This document shows positions 10,334 through 17,497 of a DNA stretch of 64,000 nucleotides, piece by piece. This DNA is from Burkholderiales bacterium (GTDB lineage Bacteria; Pseudomonadota; Gammaproteobacteria; Burkholderiales; Burkholderiaceae_C). Position 1 is the stretch's first letter. Each line of letters starts with the position of its first letter. Location: NCBI GenBank assembly GCA_017307855.1, contig JAFKGD010000002.1, forward strand, positions 124,001 to 188,000, read 5' to 3'. The translations under genes were made by a program, and so were the position numbers. The notes under the pieces are model-generated. The model ran no database searches. It was given only the letters and a program-made list of their open reading frames with translations, and was not told the origin of the DNA.

Positions 10334-11200
10334 TCAGGCCGCCACCGTCTCCTCCGGCATCGGGTACTCGTCCTGGTTGCAGACGACGCCCTTCTTCGAG
10401 AAGTCCATGCGCGGCGGCGCGAAGATGTCGATCAGCACGCCGGGTTCGTTGCCGATGTTGCGGCTGGTGTGAATGACCTTGGGCGGCACCACGAGCAGCG
10501 AAGGGCTGCCCATCTCGCCGGCCTCGTCGTCGCGCCACAGCGTCATGTCGGGACCCCACGGGTAGCGCATGTGATGCACGTAGGTGCCGCTCAATGCCAG
10601 CGAGCCCTGCTCGAAATCGGCGTGGCTGTGCGGGCTGAGCTTGGTCACGTCGCGCGCCACCATGCGCTTGAGCAGCGGATTCACCATCAGCTTGCGCGTG
10701 CGGAAGATGCGCATGTTGCTGCCCTCGCGCGCATAGTCGGCCAGCTTGTAGTGGCGCAGCTTGTAGCCGCCCACGGGCGCGGGCCATTCAACCAGCGGCG
10801 CGGCATCGGGGTTGGGCGTGGCGTAGGTGGCGGCGTTGTCGGCCAGGGCCGCGAGGTCGGTCACGTCGGCGCTGAAGATGCGCACGACCAGGCCGCTGCC
10901 CTGCACGGTGATGCGGCTGGCGCCGGGCGGCACGATGGTGAGGCTGTCGGCGCCGGCCGTCAGCTGTTCGCCGCCGGCTTCCACCGTGGCCGAGAGGCCG
11001 GGCGTATCCGGCAGCAGCAGCACGTACTCGTCGAGGTTGCCGGCACGCGAGAGCGTGTCGCCAGCGCTCGCGCGCGAGACGACGACGACGAAGTTGGCGC
11101 CGCGCGTGACCCACGAGGGCGCGGTGTCGCCGGCGATGGCCTGCGGCTCGCGCGCATGATGGCGCGAATAGGTGGCGATCTGGGAAGGAAGAAGCGGCAT
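10334..11200 (-). CDS. Cupin-domain protein of unknown function
   Basis: A 288-residue soluble protein with two weakly similar beta-barrel halves. The C-terminal half has cupin character (SPHSHADFEQGSLALSGTY, then a late PPKVIHTSRN), with His and Glu placed as metal ligands. The ATG at 11200 gives MPLLPSQIATYSRHH and ends an otherwise unlike upstream frame. No N-terminal signal is seen. Cupins in catabolic operons are often ring-cleaving dioxygenases, isomerases or ligand sensors; the exact reaction is not evident. It is the last gene of the series amidohydrolase, flavin reductase, HpcH/HpaI aldolase, cupin and is followed by an intrinsic terminator. Confidence 0.75.
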   Translation of the reverse strand: MPLLPSQIATYSRHHAREPQAIAGDTAPSWVTRGANFVVVVSRASAGDTLSRAGNLDEYVLLLPDTPGLSATVEAGGEQLTAGADSLTIVPPGASRITVQGSGLVVRIFSADVTDLAALADNAATYATPNPDAAPLVEWPAPVGGYKLRHYKLADYAREGSNMRIFRTRKLMVNPLLKRMVARDVTKLSPHSHADFEQGSLALSGTYVHHMRYPWGPDMTLWRDDEAGEMGSPSLLVVPPKVIHTSRNIGNEPGVLIDIFAPPRMDFSKKGVVCNQDEYPMPEETVAA

Positions 11201-11231
11201 GGGCGGCTCTTTCGTTGCGGGTGTTCTTGAA

Positions 11232-11957
11232 TCAGGCGGCCGGATGCGCGATGGCGGCGGCGGCCGCGCGCAGCAGGGTCTGGTCGGAAGAGACGACGAA
11301 CCAGTCGGCGCCCAGGGCGGCGAACTGCTCGCGTTCGGCGTTGCCCGCCACGTGCATGCCGGCGATCTTGCCGGCCTGCTTCGCGGCTGCCAGCACGCGC
11401 GTGGTGGCAGCCAGCACCTTCTCGTCGCGCGGGCTGTCCAGGCCCATGGCCAGGGCCAGGTCGGCGCGGCCGACGAAGATGCCTGCCACGCCGGGCACGG
11501 CCAGGATGTCGTCAACGGCCTCCACGGCCTCGGGGCTTTCGATCTGGCAGATCACCTGCGCCTCGTCGCCGATGCGCAGGGCTTCCTTCATGCCCAGGCT
11601 GCCGTAGCCGGCGAAGCGCGGCGAGCTGGAAAAGCCCCGCGCGCCGTCCCTGTAGCGCGCCATGGCGACGACGGCGCGGGCCTGATCGGCACTGTCGATA
11701 TGCGGCACCAGCAGGCCGGCCGCACCGATGTCCAGCGCCGACAGCACGATGGCCGGGTTGACCTCGGCGATGCGGATGAACACGCGGATGCCGGCGGCGC
11801 GGCCGGCCATCACCATCAGGTCCAGCGTGGCGCGGTCGAACGGCGCGTGCTCGGCATCCACGCAGACGAAGTCGAGCGTGGTGGTGCCCAGCACTTCCAC
11901 GACGTGGGGCGAGGCGGTCTTGACGAAGGTTCCGAGTGTGGGCTTGGGCGAAGTCAT
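11232..11957 (-). CDS. HpcH/HpaI-family aldolase
   Basis: A 241-residue class II pyruvate-type aldolase of the HpcH/HpaI/citrate lyase beta family. It is a cytoplasmic metal-dependent enzyme that splits or forms 4-hydroxy-2-oxoacids. Family marks are CVDAEHAPFD near the N-terminus, GAAGLLVPHI, the metal-binding Glu in QIESPEAVE and the Asp in FVGRADLALAMG. HpaI-type enzymes release pyruvate plus an aldehyde. The length is slightly short of HpaI (about 260) but no domain is lost. It starts at ATG 11957, 19 bp after the flavin reductase, within an operon that includes an amidohydrolase. It probably performs the last carbon-carbon cleavage of that pathway (inference). Confidence 0.88.
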   Translation of the reverse strand: MTSPKPTLGTFVKTASPHVVEVLGTTTLDFVCVDAEHAPFDRATLDLMVMAGRAAGIRVFIRIAEVNPAIVLSALDIGAAGLLVPHIDSADQARAVVAMARYRDGARGFSSSPRFAGYGSLGMKEALRIGDEAQVICQIESPEAVEAVDDILAVPGVAGIFVGRADLALAMGLDSPRDEKVLAATTRVLAAAKQAGKIAGMHVAGNAEREQFAALGADWFVVSSDQTLLRAAAAAIAHPAA

Positions 11958-11976
11958 GGCGTCGATACGGAGGGGT

Positions 11977-12600
11977 TCACTTGGGCGGCTGCTGCAGTTG
12001 CGGCCGGTTGTAGAGCTCACCCAGCGCTGCATAAAGCGGGCCACCCAGGCGCGCGATGGGTTGCATCTTCACGCTGTCGACGTAGCGGCCGTCGAACACC
12101 GTGTCGGACAGGTGGAAGGCCAGCACCTCGCCCAGGTAGAGCGTGTTGAGCCCGCGCCCCAGTGGCAGGGCGCGCTCGAGCCTGCATTCCATGTGGATGG
12201 GCGACAGCGCCACGCGCGGCACGTTCACCGTCTGGCCGGGCAACAGCTCGATGCCCAGGGCCTCGCACTCGCTGGTCTCGCTCGGGAACTCGGCGCTGGT
12301 GCCATGCATGGCTTCCATGGTGTCCACGGTGGCCACGTTGATCACGAACTCACCGGTTTCGACGATGTTGCGCGCCGTGTCCTTCAACTCGCCATTGCGC
12401 GTGGCGATGTTGATGGCCACCATCGGCGGGCTGTGCGCCACGTAGTTGTACGAGCTGAACGGCGCAGCGTTCACCACGCCCGCCCGGCTGCGCGTGGTGA
12501 TCCAGGCGATGGGGCGCGGCACCACCATGCCCACCAGCAGCCGGTAGGCCGTGGGCGTGTCCAGTTGCGTGGCGTCGAGCGTGGTGTAGGTGTGCGCCAC
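11977..12600 (-). CDS. Flavin reductase family (DIM6/NTAB-type) FMN-binding protein
   Basis: A 207-residue split-barrel FMN protein. The typical N-terminal block YRLLVGMVVPRPIAWITT is followed by NAAPFSSYNYVAHSPPMV, which lines the flavin site, and a later central SPIHMECRLER strand. Such proteins supply reduced flavin to a monooxygenase or act as oxidoreductases themselves. A GTG start at 12600 lies 5 bp after the amidohydrolase stop with an AAGAAGG ribosome site inside that gene's end, implying translational coupling. No partner monooxygenase is encoded nearby, which is odd if it is only a reductase component. Confidence 0.87.
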   Translation of the reverse strand: MAHTYTTLDATQLDTPTAYRLLVGMVVPRPIAWITTRSRAGVVNAAPFSSYNYVAHSPPMVAINIATRNGELKDTARNIVETGEFVINVATVDTMEAMHGTSAEFPSETSECEALGIELLPGQTVNVPRVALSPIHMECRLERALPLGRGLNTLYLGEVLAFHLSDTVFDGRYVDSVKMQPIARLGGPLYAALGELYNRPQLQQPPK

Positions 12601-12605
12601 GGCGT

Positions 12606-13553
12606 TCAGGCCTTCTTGCGCGTACCGCCCTTCACGAACACGCGGCGGCCGGTGTCGTGGAAGAGCGCCTTCTTCTCGGCGTCGGTCAGCAACTCGGCCG
12701 AATCGAGCGCGCGCTGCACCATGTCCTTGTAGGTGCCCGAGGAAGTGCCGATGTCCGAGCCCCACATGATGCGGTCGGCGCCGTACATGTCGACGGCGCG
12801 GCGCAGCATCTGCTTGTCGTCGACGCCGCTCTCGCGGCAGATGTCGAGGTTGATGGACGTCCACTTGAACGAGATGTTCTTCACCGGCACCAGCGATTCG
12901 AAATGATGGTCCAGGCCGAAGTCGGCCGCGCCATGCTCGCACTCGGGCTCCAGCAGGTGGTCGAGCACGATGCGCACGTCGGGGTAGCGCTTCGAGAGCT
13001 CGATCAGCGCCGGGGCCGACGGGCCACCGCCGCCGACGGACAGCACCTCGATGTTCATCACCAGGCCATGCTCCTGCAGCACCTCCCAGCACTTGAGCGC
13101 CTGCGGCGAGTTGAGCCACGGCATGCCGCCGTCGGCGTCGCGTCCGCCGAACAGGCGCAGGCCCGAGAGGCCGTTGTCGCGGATCTGCGTACGGATCAGC
13201 TCCGGTGTGGTGGGGTCCGTCGCGTCCAGGATGACCACCGCCGCGAACGTGTCGGGGTGCGCATCGGACGAGTCCAGGATGTAGCTGTTGTCGTACTTGT
13301 AGACCATGCGCTTTTGCACGGCCACGGCGCCGTCGACGCCCTCTTCCTTCATCCACTGCAGCATGCGCGAGACGTCGGGCACCTCGTTGATCGGCTCGGG
13401 GCCGTGGTGGCCGCCGGGCGTGCCGATCACGCCGGGCAGACGCGGCGGCGCATTCGGCGCGCGCTTCTGGTAGTTGCGCGGGTACTTGGTCTGGTCGTCG
13501 GCGACCAGGTGCGCGTGGGCGTCATAGATCGGGGGGCGGGGCGAGGAGCTCAT
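12606..13553 (-). CDS. Amidohydrolase 2 family metal-dependent hydrolase
   Basis: A 315-residue TIM-barrel protein of the amidohydrolase superfamily (ACMSD/LigJ/LigI-like branch). The HxH metal motif is in YDAHAHL near the N-terminus. A central His lies in IVLDHLLEPE and the catalytic Asp in MWGSDIG near residue 270. Relatives hydrolyse lactones, hydrate 4-oxalomesaconate or decarboxylate aromatic acids. With the downstream aldolase, hydrolysis or hydration followed by aldol cleavage is plausible, but the substrate is not visible. It is the first gene after the hairpin at 13584-13607 and may be transcribed by read-through from the hydro-lyase genes or from its own promoter. Confidence 0.88.
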   Translation of the reverse strand: MSSSPRPPIYDAHAHLVADDQTKYPRNYQKRAPNAPPRLPGVIGTPGGHHGPEPINEVPDVSRMLQWMKEEGVDGAVAVQKRMVYKYDNSYILDSSDAHPDTFAAVVILDATDPTTPELIRTQIRDNGLSGLRLFGGRDADGGMPWLNSPQALKCWEVLQEHGLVMNIEVLSVGGGGPSAPALIELSKRYPDVRIVLDHLLEPECEHGAADFGLDHHFESLVPVKNISFKWTSINLDICRESGVDDKQMLRRAVDMYGADRIMWGSDIGTSSGTYKDMVQRALDSAELLTDAEKKALFHDTGRRVFVKGGTRKKA

Positions 13554-13583
13554 CGGAACGGCTTCAGGAGTTGAAAGGGGAAA

Positions 13584-13607
13584 TCGCGGCCCCGCTCGGG
13601 GCCGCGA
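13584..13607 (-). terminator. GC-rich hairpin after the Bug receptor gene
   Basis: A perfect 10-bp stem, TCGCGGCCCC at 13584-13593 with GGGGCCGCGA at 13598-13607, and a GCTC loop. On the minus strand it is followed by TTTCCCCTTTC, so it resembles an intrinsic terminator. It splits the minus-strand series into an upstream (hydro-lyase, Bug) and a downstream (amidohydrolase to cupin) part, perhaps partially. Confidence 0.65.
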
Positions 13608-13619
13608 CGCAGGGCGTGC

Positions 13620-14603
13620 TTATTGCAGCTGGATGTTGGCCGTCTGGATGACCTTCTGCCACTTCTTGGAATCTTCGTTCATCAGCGTGCGCAGGTGTTC
13701 CGGCGGGCCGGCATTCACCACGGCGCCGTATTGCTGCAGCTTGGCGCGGCCGTAGGTGGAGCCCAGGATGAGGTTGATCTCCTCGTTGAGCTTCTTGACG
13801 ACGTCGGGCGGCGTGCCGGCCGGGCCCACCACGGCGAACCACACGGTGGCCACCATGTCGATGCCCTGCTCCTTCGCCGTCGGGATCTCGGGCAGGCCGG
13901 GAAAGCGCGTGTTCGACGTCACCGCCAGACCCCGCAGCTTGTCGGCGCTGAGGTTGGGGATGAAGGCCGTGATCGGGGCCGAGCTGGCCTGGATGCTGCC
14001 GCCCAGCAGGTCGGTCATCATCGGCGTGTCGCCGCGGTACGGTGCGGTGGTGAGCTTGGTCTTCGTGACCATCGCGAGCTGCTCGGCCGCCAGATGGCCG
14101 ATGGTGCCGTTGCCGGGCTGGCCCACGGTGTAGTCCTGCGGCTTGGCCTTCGCGGCGGCCACGAACTCCTTGAGGTTCTTCGCCGGCACGCGCGGGTTGG
14201 CGGCGATCACCAGCGGGATCTCGCACACCAGGGCGATGGGGGCCAGATCTTTCTCGGAGTCGAAGGGCATCGACTTGTAGAGGAACTTGTTGTTGACCAG
14301 CGGGCCCGAGGTCGACAGGCCGATCGTGTAGCCATCGGGCGCGGCCTTGGCCACGGCGTCGGTGCCGATGTTGCCGCCCGCACCACCGCGGTTGTCCACG
14401 ATGAATTGCTGGCCGAGCTTGTCGGACAGGCCCTGCGCGATGTAGCGCGCCACCAGATCGGTGCTGCCGCCGGCCGGGAACGGCACGATGATGCGCACGG
14501 GCTTGTTGGGCCAGGCCTGCTGTGCCAGGGCAGGTGCGGCGCCGGCCACACCCAAGGCCATGGCAACGGCGGCGGCGACGGAATGGAAGTTTCTGCGGTT
14601 CAT
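13620..14603 (-). CDS. Bug/TctC-family periplasmic solute-binding protein
   Basis: A 327-residue Bug receptor. The ATG at 14603 (MNRRNFHSVAAAVAMALG) is chosen because an AAGGAGACC ribosome site precedes it and the signal peptide then starts normally; cleavage is expected near ALAQQAWP. Signatures of the family are present: IIVPFPAGGSTDLVARYIA, VDNRGGAGGNIGTDAV and TAPYRGDTPMMTDLLGG. It lies 36 bp after the hydro-lyase beta gene on the same strand, so the likely ligand is the dicarboxylate or hydroxyacid that the hydro-lyase acts upon. No TctAB permease is encoded here. Confidence 0.93.
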   Translation of the reverse strand: MNRRNFHSVAAAVAMALGVAGAAPALAQQAWPNKPVRIIVPFPAGGSTDLVARYIAQGLSDKLGQQFIVDNRGGAGGNIGTDAVAKAAPDGYTIGLSTSGPLVNNKFLYKSMPFDSEKDLAPIALVCEIPLVIAANPRVPAKNLKEFVAAAKAKPQDYTVGQPGNGTIGHLAAEQLAMVTKTKLTTAPYRGDTPMMTDLLGGSIQASSAPITAFIPNLSADKLRGLAVTSNTRFPGLPEIPTAKEQGIDMVATVWFAVVGPAGTPPDVVKKLNEEINLILGSTYGRAKLQQYGAVVNAGPPEHLRTLMNEDSKKWQKVIQTANIQLQ

Positions 14604-14639
14604 GAGGGTCTCCTTGGGTAAAGCGGAAAGGGCCACGCC

Positions 14640-15278
14640 TCAGGCGCGCGTGGCCGACGCATCGGCGGCCCGGGCCGCGCGCATGCGTTCGAGAATGTCC
14701 GGCAGGCGGCCGTGGGCGCGTGCGCCCACCTGGTCGTAGGCGCTGCCGCCGTGCGCGTCGATCGCGACGGTGGCCGGGCCCATCGCCGACACGTCGAGCG
14801 TGAGCAGGCGGAATTGCGAGATGTATTCGTTCCAGTGCGAGCTGGCCACGCCGCGCAGCGCGCGCGACAGCAACGGCGCGCCACCGCCCAGGAACGACAG
14901 GTAGGCGCAACCGCATTCCTTCAGGGCCGTGACGCTGGCGTCGTCGAGCCCGCCCTTGCCGCCCACCAGGCGCAGCCCCAGGCCGCGCACAATGTCGGGC
15001 ATCCAGGCGTTGTAGCGGGTGCTGGTGCTCGGGTTCAGGTAGAGCGGCACTTTCACACCGTCCTGCTCGCGCACGTACGTGGAAAGATGGAAGAACGCGC
15101 CGCCGTTCAGGTCGATGGGTAGCGGCTGGCCGCTCCTGGCGGCCTCGGCCATGCGCTTGTGCGTGGGAATGCCAATGCTCACCGTCACCTGGCCGGTGAG
15201 CGTGACCATGTCGCCCACGCGCAGCTCGCGCACGCGCTCGGGCGACAGCGGCAGGGTGAGTTCGTGCAGGCGGCTCAT
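14640..15278 (-). CDS. Class I fumarase/tartrate dehydratase family, beta subunit
   Basis: A 212-residue swivelling-domain subunit of the iron-sulfur fumarate/L-tartrate dehydratase family. Characteristic are LRVGDMVTLTGQVTVSIGIPTHKRM near the start (RDAAH position replaced by PTHKRM), DLNGGAFFH, and a late DAHGGSAYD. It pairs with the alpha subunit 16 bp upstream. The ATG at 15278 is chosen over a longer frame that merely runs antisense to nothing recognisable. The family adds or removes water across a 2-hydroxy-dicarboxylate. The replacement of usual residues suggests a substrate other than fumarate or tartrate. Confidence 0.87.
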   Translation of the reverse strand: MSRLHELTLPLSPERVRELRVGDMVTLTGQVTVSIGIPTHKRMAEAARSGQPLPIDLNGGAFFHLSTYVREQDGVKVPLYLNPSTSTRYNAWMPDIVRGLGLRLVGGKGGLDDASVTALKECGCAYLSFLGGGAPLLSRALRGVASSHWNEYISQFRLLTLDVSAMGPATVAIDAHGGSAYDQVGARAHGRLPDILERMRAARAADASATRA

Positions 15279-15294
15279 CGGGCGGTCTCCACCA

Positions 15295-16167
15295 TCACCA
15301 TTGCAGGTCTTCCACGCGGCCATCGTTGTAGATGCGCGCGGCCGTGCGCCGGTTGATCCAGCAGTTGAAGCACACGGCCACCGGCACGAAGCCATGGCTG
15401 GCCGAGTATTCGACGTTCACAGCCATGGCGCTCATGTCGCCGCCCGTGCCCATGGCCCCCAGGCCGGTTTCGTTGATGGCATCGAGCAGACGCTTTTCCA
15501 TGCCCGCCAGCAACGCATCGGGCTGCGGCTTGCCGTGCGGGCGCAGCACCGCTTCCTTGGCCAGGCGCGTGGCCTGGTCGAACGTGCCGCCGATGCCCAC
15601 GCCCACCACGATGGGCAGGCACGGCTGCGAGCCGGCGCGCAGCACCACGTCCATCACGTATTTCTCGACGTCTTCGACCGTGGGATAGACGAAGGCTTCC
15701 ACGGCTTCCCAGCGCCCGGTGCCCATGGCCTTGGGCGCGCAGACGATGTCCATGTAGTCGGCATCGTCGATCACGTCGAAGGACACCAGGGGAATGTCCT
15801 TGCCCGCGTGGCTGCGCTCGTGCGTGAGCGGGTGCGTGATCATCTTGAGGATGGGCGGGTTCATGCCCGCGGCCAGCTCGGCGAAGCCGTCGGTGATGGC
15901 CTGGCGCACGGGCCCGTCGAACTGCACGCGCGTGCCGATCTTGATGCTGTAGGTGGGCAGGCCCACGTCGCTGCAGACCAGTTGCCCGTCGTCGCGTGCC
16001 GCATCGGCGCTCTCGATCATCACGGTGAGCGTGCGGCGCGCCGTGCCGTCCGTCTCGGCCTGCTGCGCGCGGCCGAGGATGGCTCGGGTGTCGTCGGGAA
16101 TTTTCTTGAGCGAGCGCTCGTAGAGCGACGCGGTGACCCGCTTGATGAGGGCACTGGAGATGGGCAT
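15295..16167 (-). CDS. Class I fumarase/tartrate dehydratase family, alpha subunit ([4Fe-4S])
   Basis: A 290-residue catalytic subunit of a [4Fe-4S] hydro-lyase. Candidate cluster ligands are C65 (VCSDVGLPTY), C183 (CLPIVVGVGIGG) and C266 or C269 (VCFNCWINRR), in the order seen in TtdA/FumA. The usual CQDTG around the first cysteine reads CSDVG, a notable change. The ATG at 16167 gives a normal family N-terminus (MPISSALIKRVTASLYERS); GTG 16197 would add ten residues. Together with the beta gene it forms the heteromeric enzyme. A copy of the shared palindrome lies 77-93 bp upstream of this start, so it probably belongs to the same regulon as the genes at 6.5 and 7.7 kb. Confidence 0.87.
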   Translation of the reverse strand: MPISSALIKRVTASLYERSLKKIPDDTRAILGRAQQAETDGTARRTLTVMIESADAARDDGQLVCSDVGLPTYSIKIGTRVQFDGPVRQAITDGFAELAAGMNPPILKMITHPLTHERSHAGKDIPLVSFDVIDDADYMDIVCAPKAMGTGRWEAVEAFVYPTVEDVEKYVMDVVLRAGSQPCLPIVVGVGIGGTFDQATRLAKEAVLRPHGKPQPDALLAGMEKRLLDAINETGLGAMGTGGDMSAMAVNVEYSASHGFVPVAVCFNCWINRRTAARIYNDGRVEDLQW

Positions 16168-16482
16168 CGGTGGGGCTGACTTTTTGTCTCTTGGCACGGA
16201 GGATGCGCGCCTGCGCCCGATGTTTCAAGGCGAATTTCCCGACTTTTCAAGCAATGAAAAACTCCGGGGCGTGTGGGGAAGGGTTTTCCCGCGCCCGGCC
16301 GCGCGTCGGGGAAAGCCCACCGATGCGTCCAGGAAAAGCACGGATTCGTCCTAGCCCGGTCGCCGCGACCTGCCTAGCATGCGCCGCATGACATCCGGAA
16401 AGAAACCGACGGAACAGATCGCGCACGAGCGCAGCCCCGTGATGCACTTGCCCACGCCTGGCGCAACGGAGCGCGGCCCGAC
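16168..16482. other. Divergent intergenic region between the hydro-lyase and D-2-hydroxyacid dehydrogenase genes
   Basis: About 315 bp (285 if the GTG start of the alpha subunit is used). It contains the shared palindrome at 16244-16260 close to the minus-strand gene. Promoters for both directions must lie here, but I cannot define -35/-10 pairs with confidence. The remainder shows GC-rich sequence without a convincing small gene. Confidence 0.5.
16241..16263. promoter_or_regulatory. Palindromic operator, copy 3 (upstream of the hydro-lyase genes)
   Basis: TTTTCA-AGCAA-TGAAAA at 16244-16260 with GAC before and ACT after. The half-sites and 5-nt spacer equal those at 6398 and nearly equal those at 7528. 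It sits 77 bp upstream of ATG 16167 in the orientation of the hydro-lyase genes. Confidence 0.65.
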
Positions 16483-17466
16483 ATGAAGATCGCCATCCTC
16501 GACGACTACCAGGACGCCGTGCGCACGCTGGCGTGCTTCAGCCTGCTGCAGGGACACGAGGTGCAGGTGTGGACCGACCACACCGAGGACACCGACACGC
16601 TGGCCAGGCGGCTCGCCGACACCGAGGTGCTCGTCATGCTGCGCGGTCGCACGCCGATCCGGGCCGCGCTGCTGGAGCGGCTGCCGCAACTGCGCTTCAT
16701 CAGCCAGAGCGGGCACACCGATCACATCGACCTGGCGGCCTGCGCGCGGCTGGGCGTCGTGGTGTCGGCCATCTCGGCCACCCGGCCTTCTTATGCGACG
16801 GCCGAGCTGACCTGGGGGCTGATCCTGGCCGCCCAGCGCCACCTCGTCTTCGAAGTTTCCGCGCTCAGGGCCGGCCGCTGGCAATCCACACTCGGCCAGG
16901 GCCTGCGCGGCCACACGCTGGGCATCTACGGCTTCGGCCGCATCGGCGCGCTGGTGGCGGGCTATGGTCGGGCCTTCGGCATGAACGTGCAGGTGTGGGG
17001 CCGCGAGTCGACCCTGGACAAGGCGCGCGAAGCCGGCCATGCCGTGGCCGCGAGCCGGGCCGAGTTCTTCGCGACCAGCGATGTGCTGTCGCTGCACGTA
17101 CGCTACTCGCCCGCCACGCGGCATCTCGTGACGCGCGAGGATCTGGCCCGCATGAAGCCGGGCGCGCTCTTCGTCAACACCAGCCGCGCGGAACTGGTCG
17201 AGCCCGGCGCGCTGGCGCAGGCACTCGCGCTCGGGCGTCCAGGCCGCGCGGCCGTGGACGTCTACGAAGTCGAGCCCGTGCCGGCCGGCCAGCCGCTGCT
17301 GGCGCTGGACAACGCGCTGTGCACGCCGCACCTGGGCTACATCGAACGCGACAGCCATGAGTTCGCGTTCGGCAACGCGTTCGAGCAGGTGCAGGCCTAT
17401 GCGCGCGGCGAACCCATCAACGTCTGCACGCCGCAGGCGGCGCGCCATCCGGCCACCGCAGCGTGA
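16483..17466 (+). CDS. D-2-hydroxyacid dehydrogenase family protein
   Basis: A 327-residue NAD-dependent dehydrogenase of the D-isomer-specific 2-hydroxyacid family. The N-terminus reads MKIAILDDYQDAV. The Rossmann motif is GIYGFGRIGALVAGYGRAFG (about residues 147-166). Catalytic Arg lies in FVNTSRAELV, Glu in VYEVEPV and His in CTPHLGYIE. It interconverts a 2-oxoacid and a D-2-hydroxyacid in the cytoplasm. It stands divergent from the hydro-lyase and 31 bp before a Bug receptor, which suggests a joint role in using an imported hydroxyacid. Confidence 0.92.
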   Translation: MKIAILDDYQDAVRTLACFSLLQGHEVQVWTDHTEDTDTLARRLADTEVLVMLRGRTPIRAALLERLPQLRFISQSGHTDHIDLAACARLGVVVSAISATRPSYATAELTWGLILAAQRHLVFEVSALRAGRWQSTLGQGLRGHTLGIYGFGRIGALVAGYGRAFGMNVQVWGRESTLDKAREAGHAVAASRAEFFATSDVLSLHVRYSPATRHLVTREDLARMKPGALFVNTSRAELVEPGALAQALALGRPGRAAVDVYEVEPVPAGQPLLALDNALCTPHLGYIERDSHEFAFGNAFEQVQAYARGEPINVCTPQAARHPATAA

Positions 17467-17497
17467 ACGATCCGCGAACACAAAGAAAGAGACAACC

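Noticed and set aside
10035-10787. Minus-strand frame running from the repeat region into the cupin gene
   Set aside because: It overlaps the cupin gene out of frame, passes through the terminator hairpin and repeat arms, and shows no protein signature.
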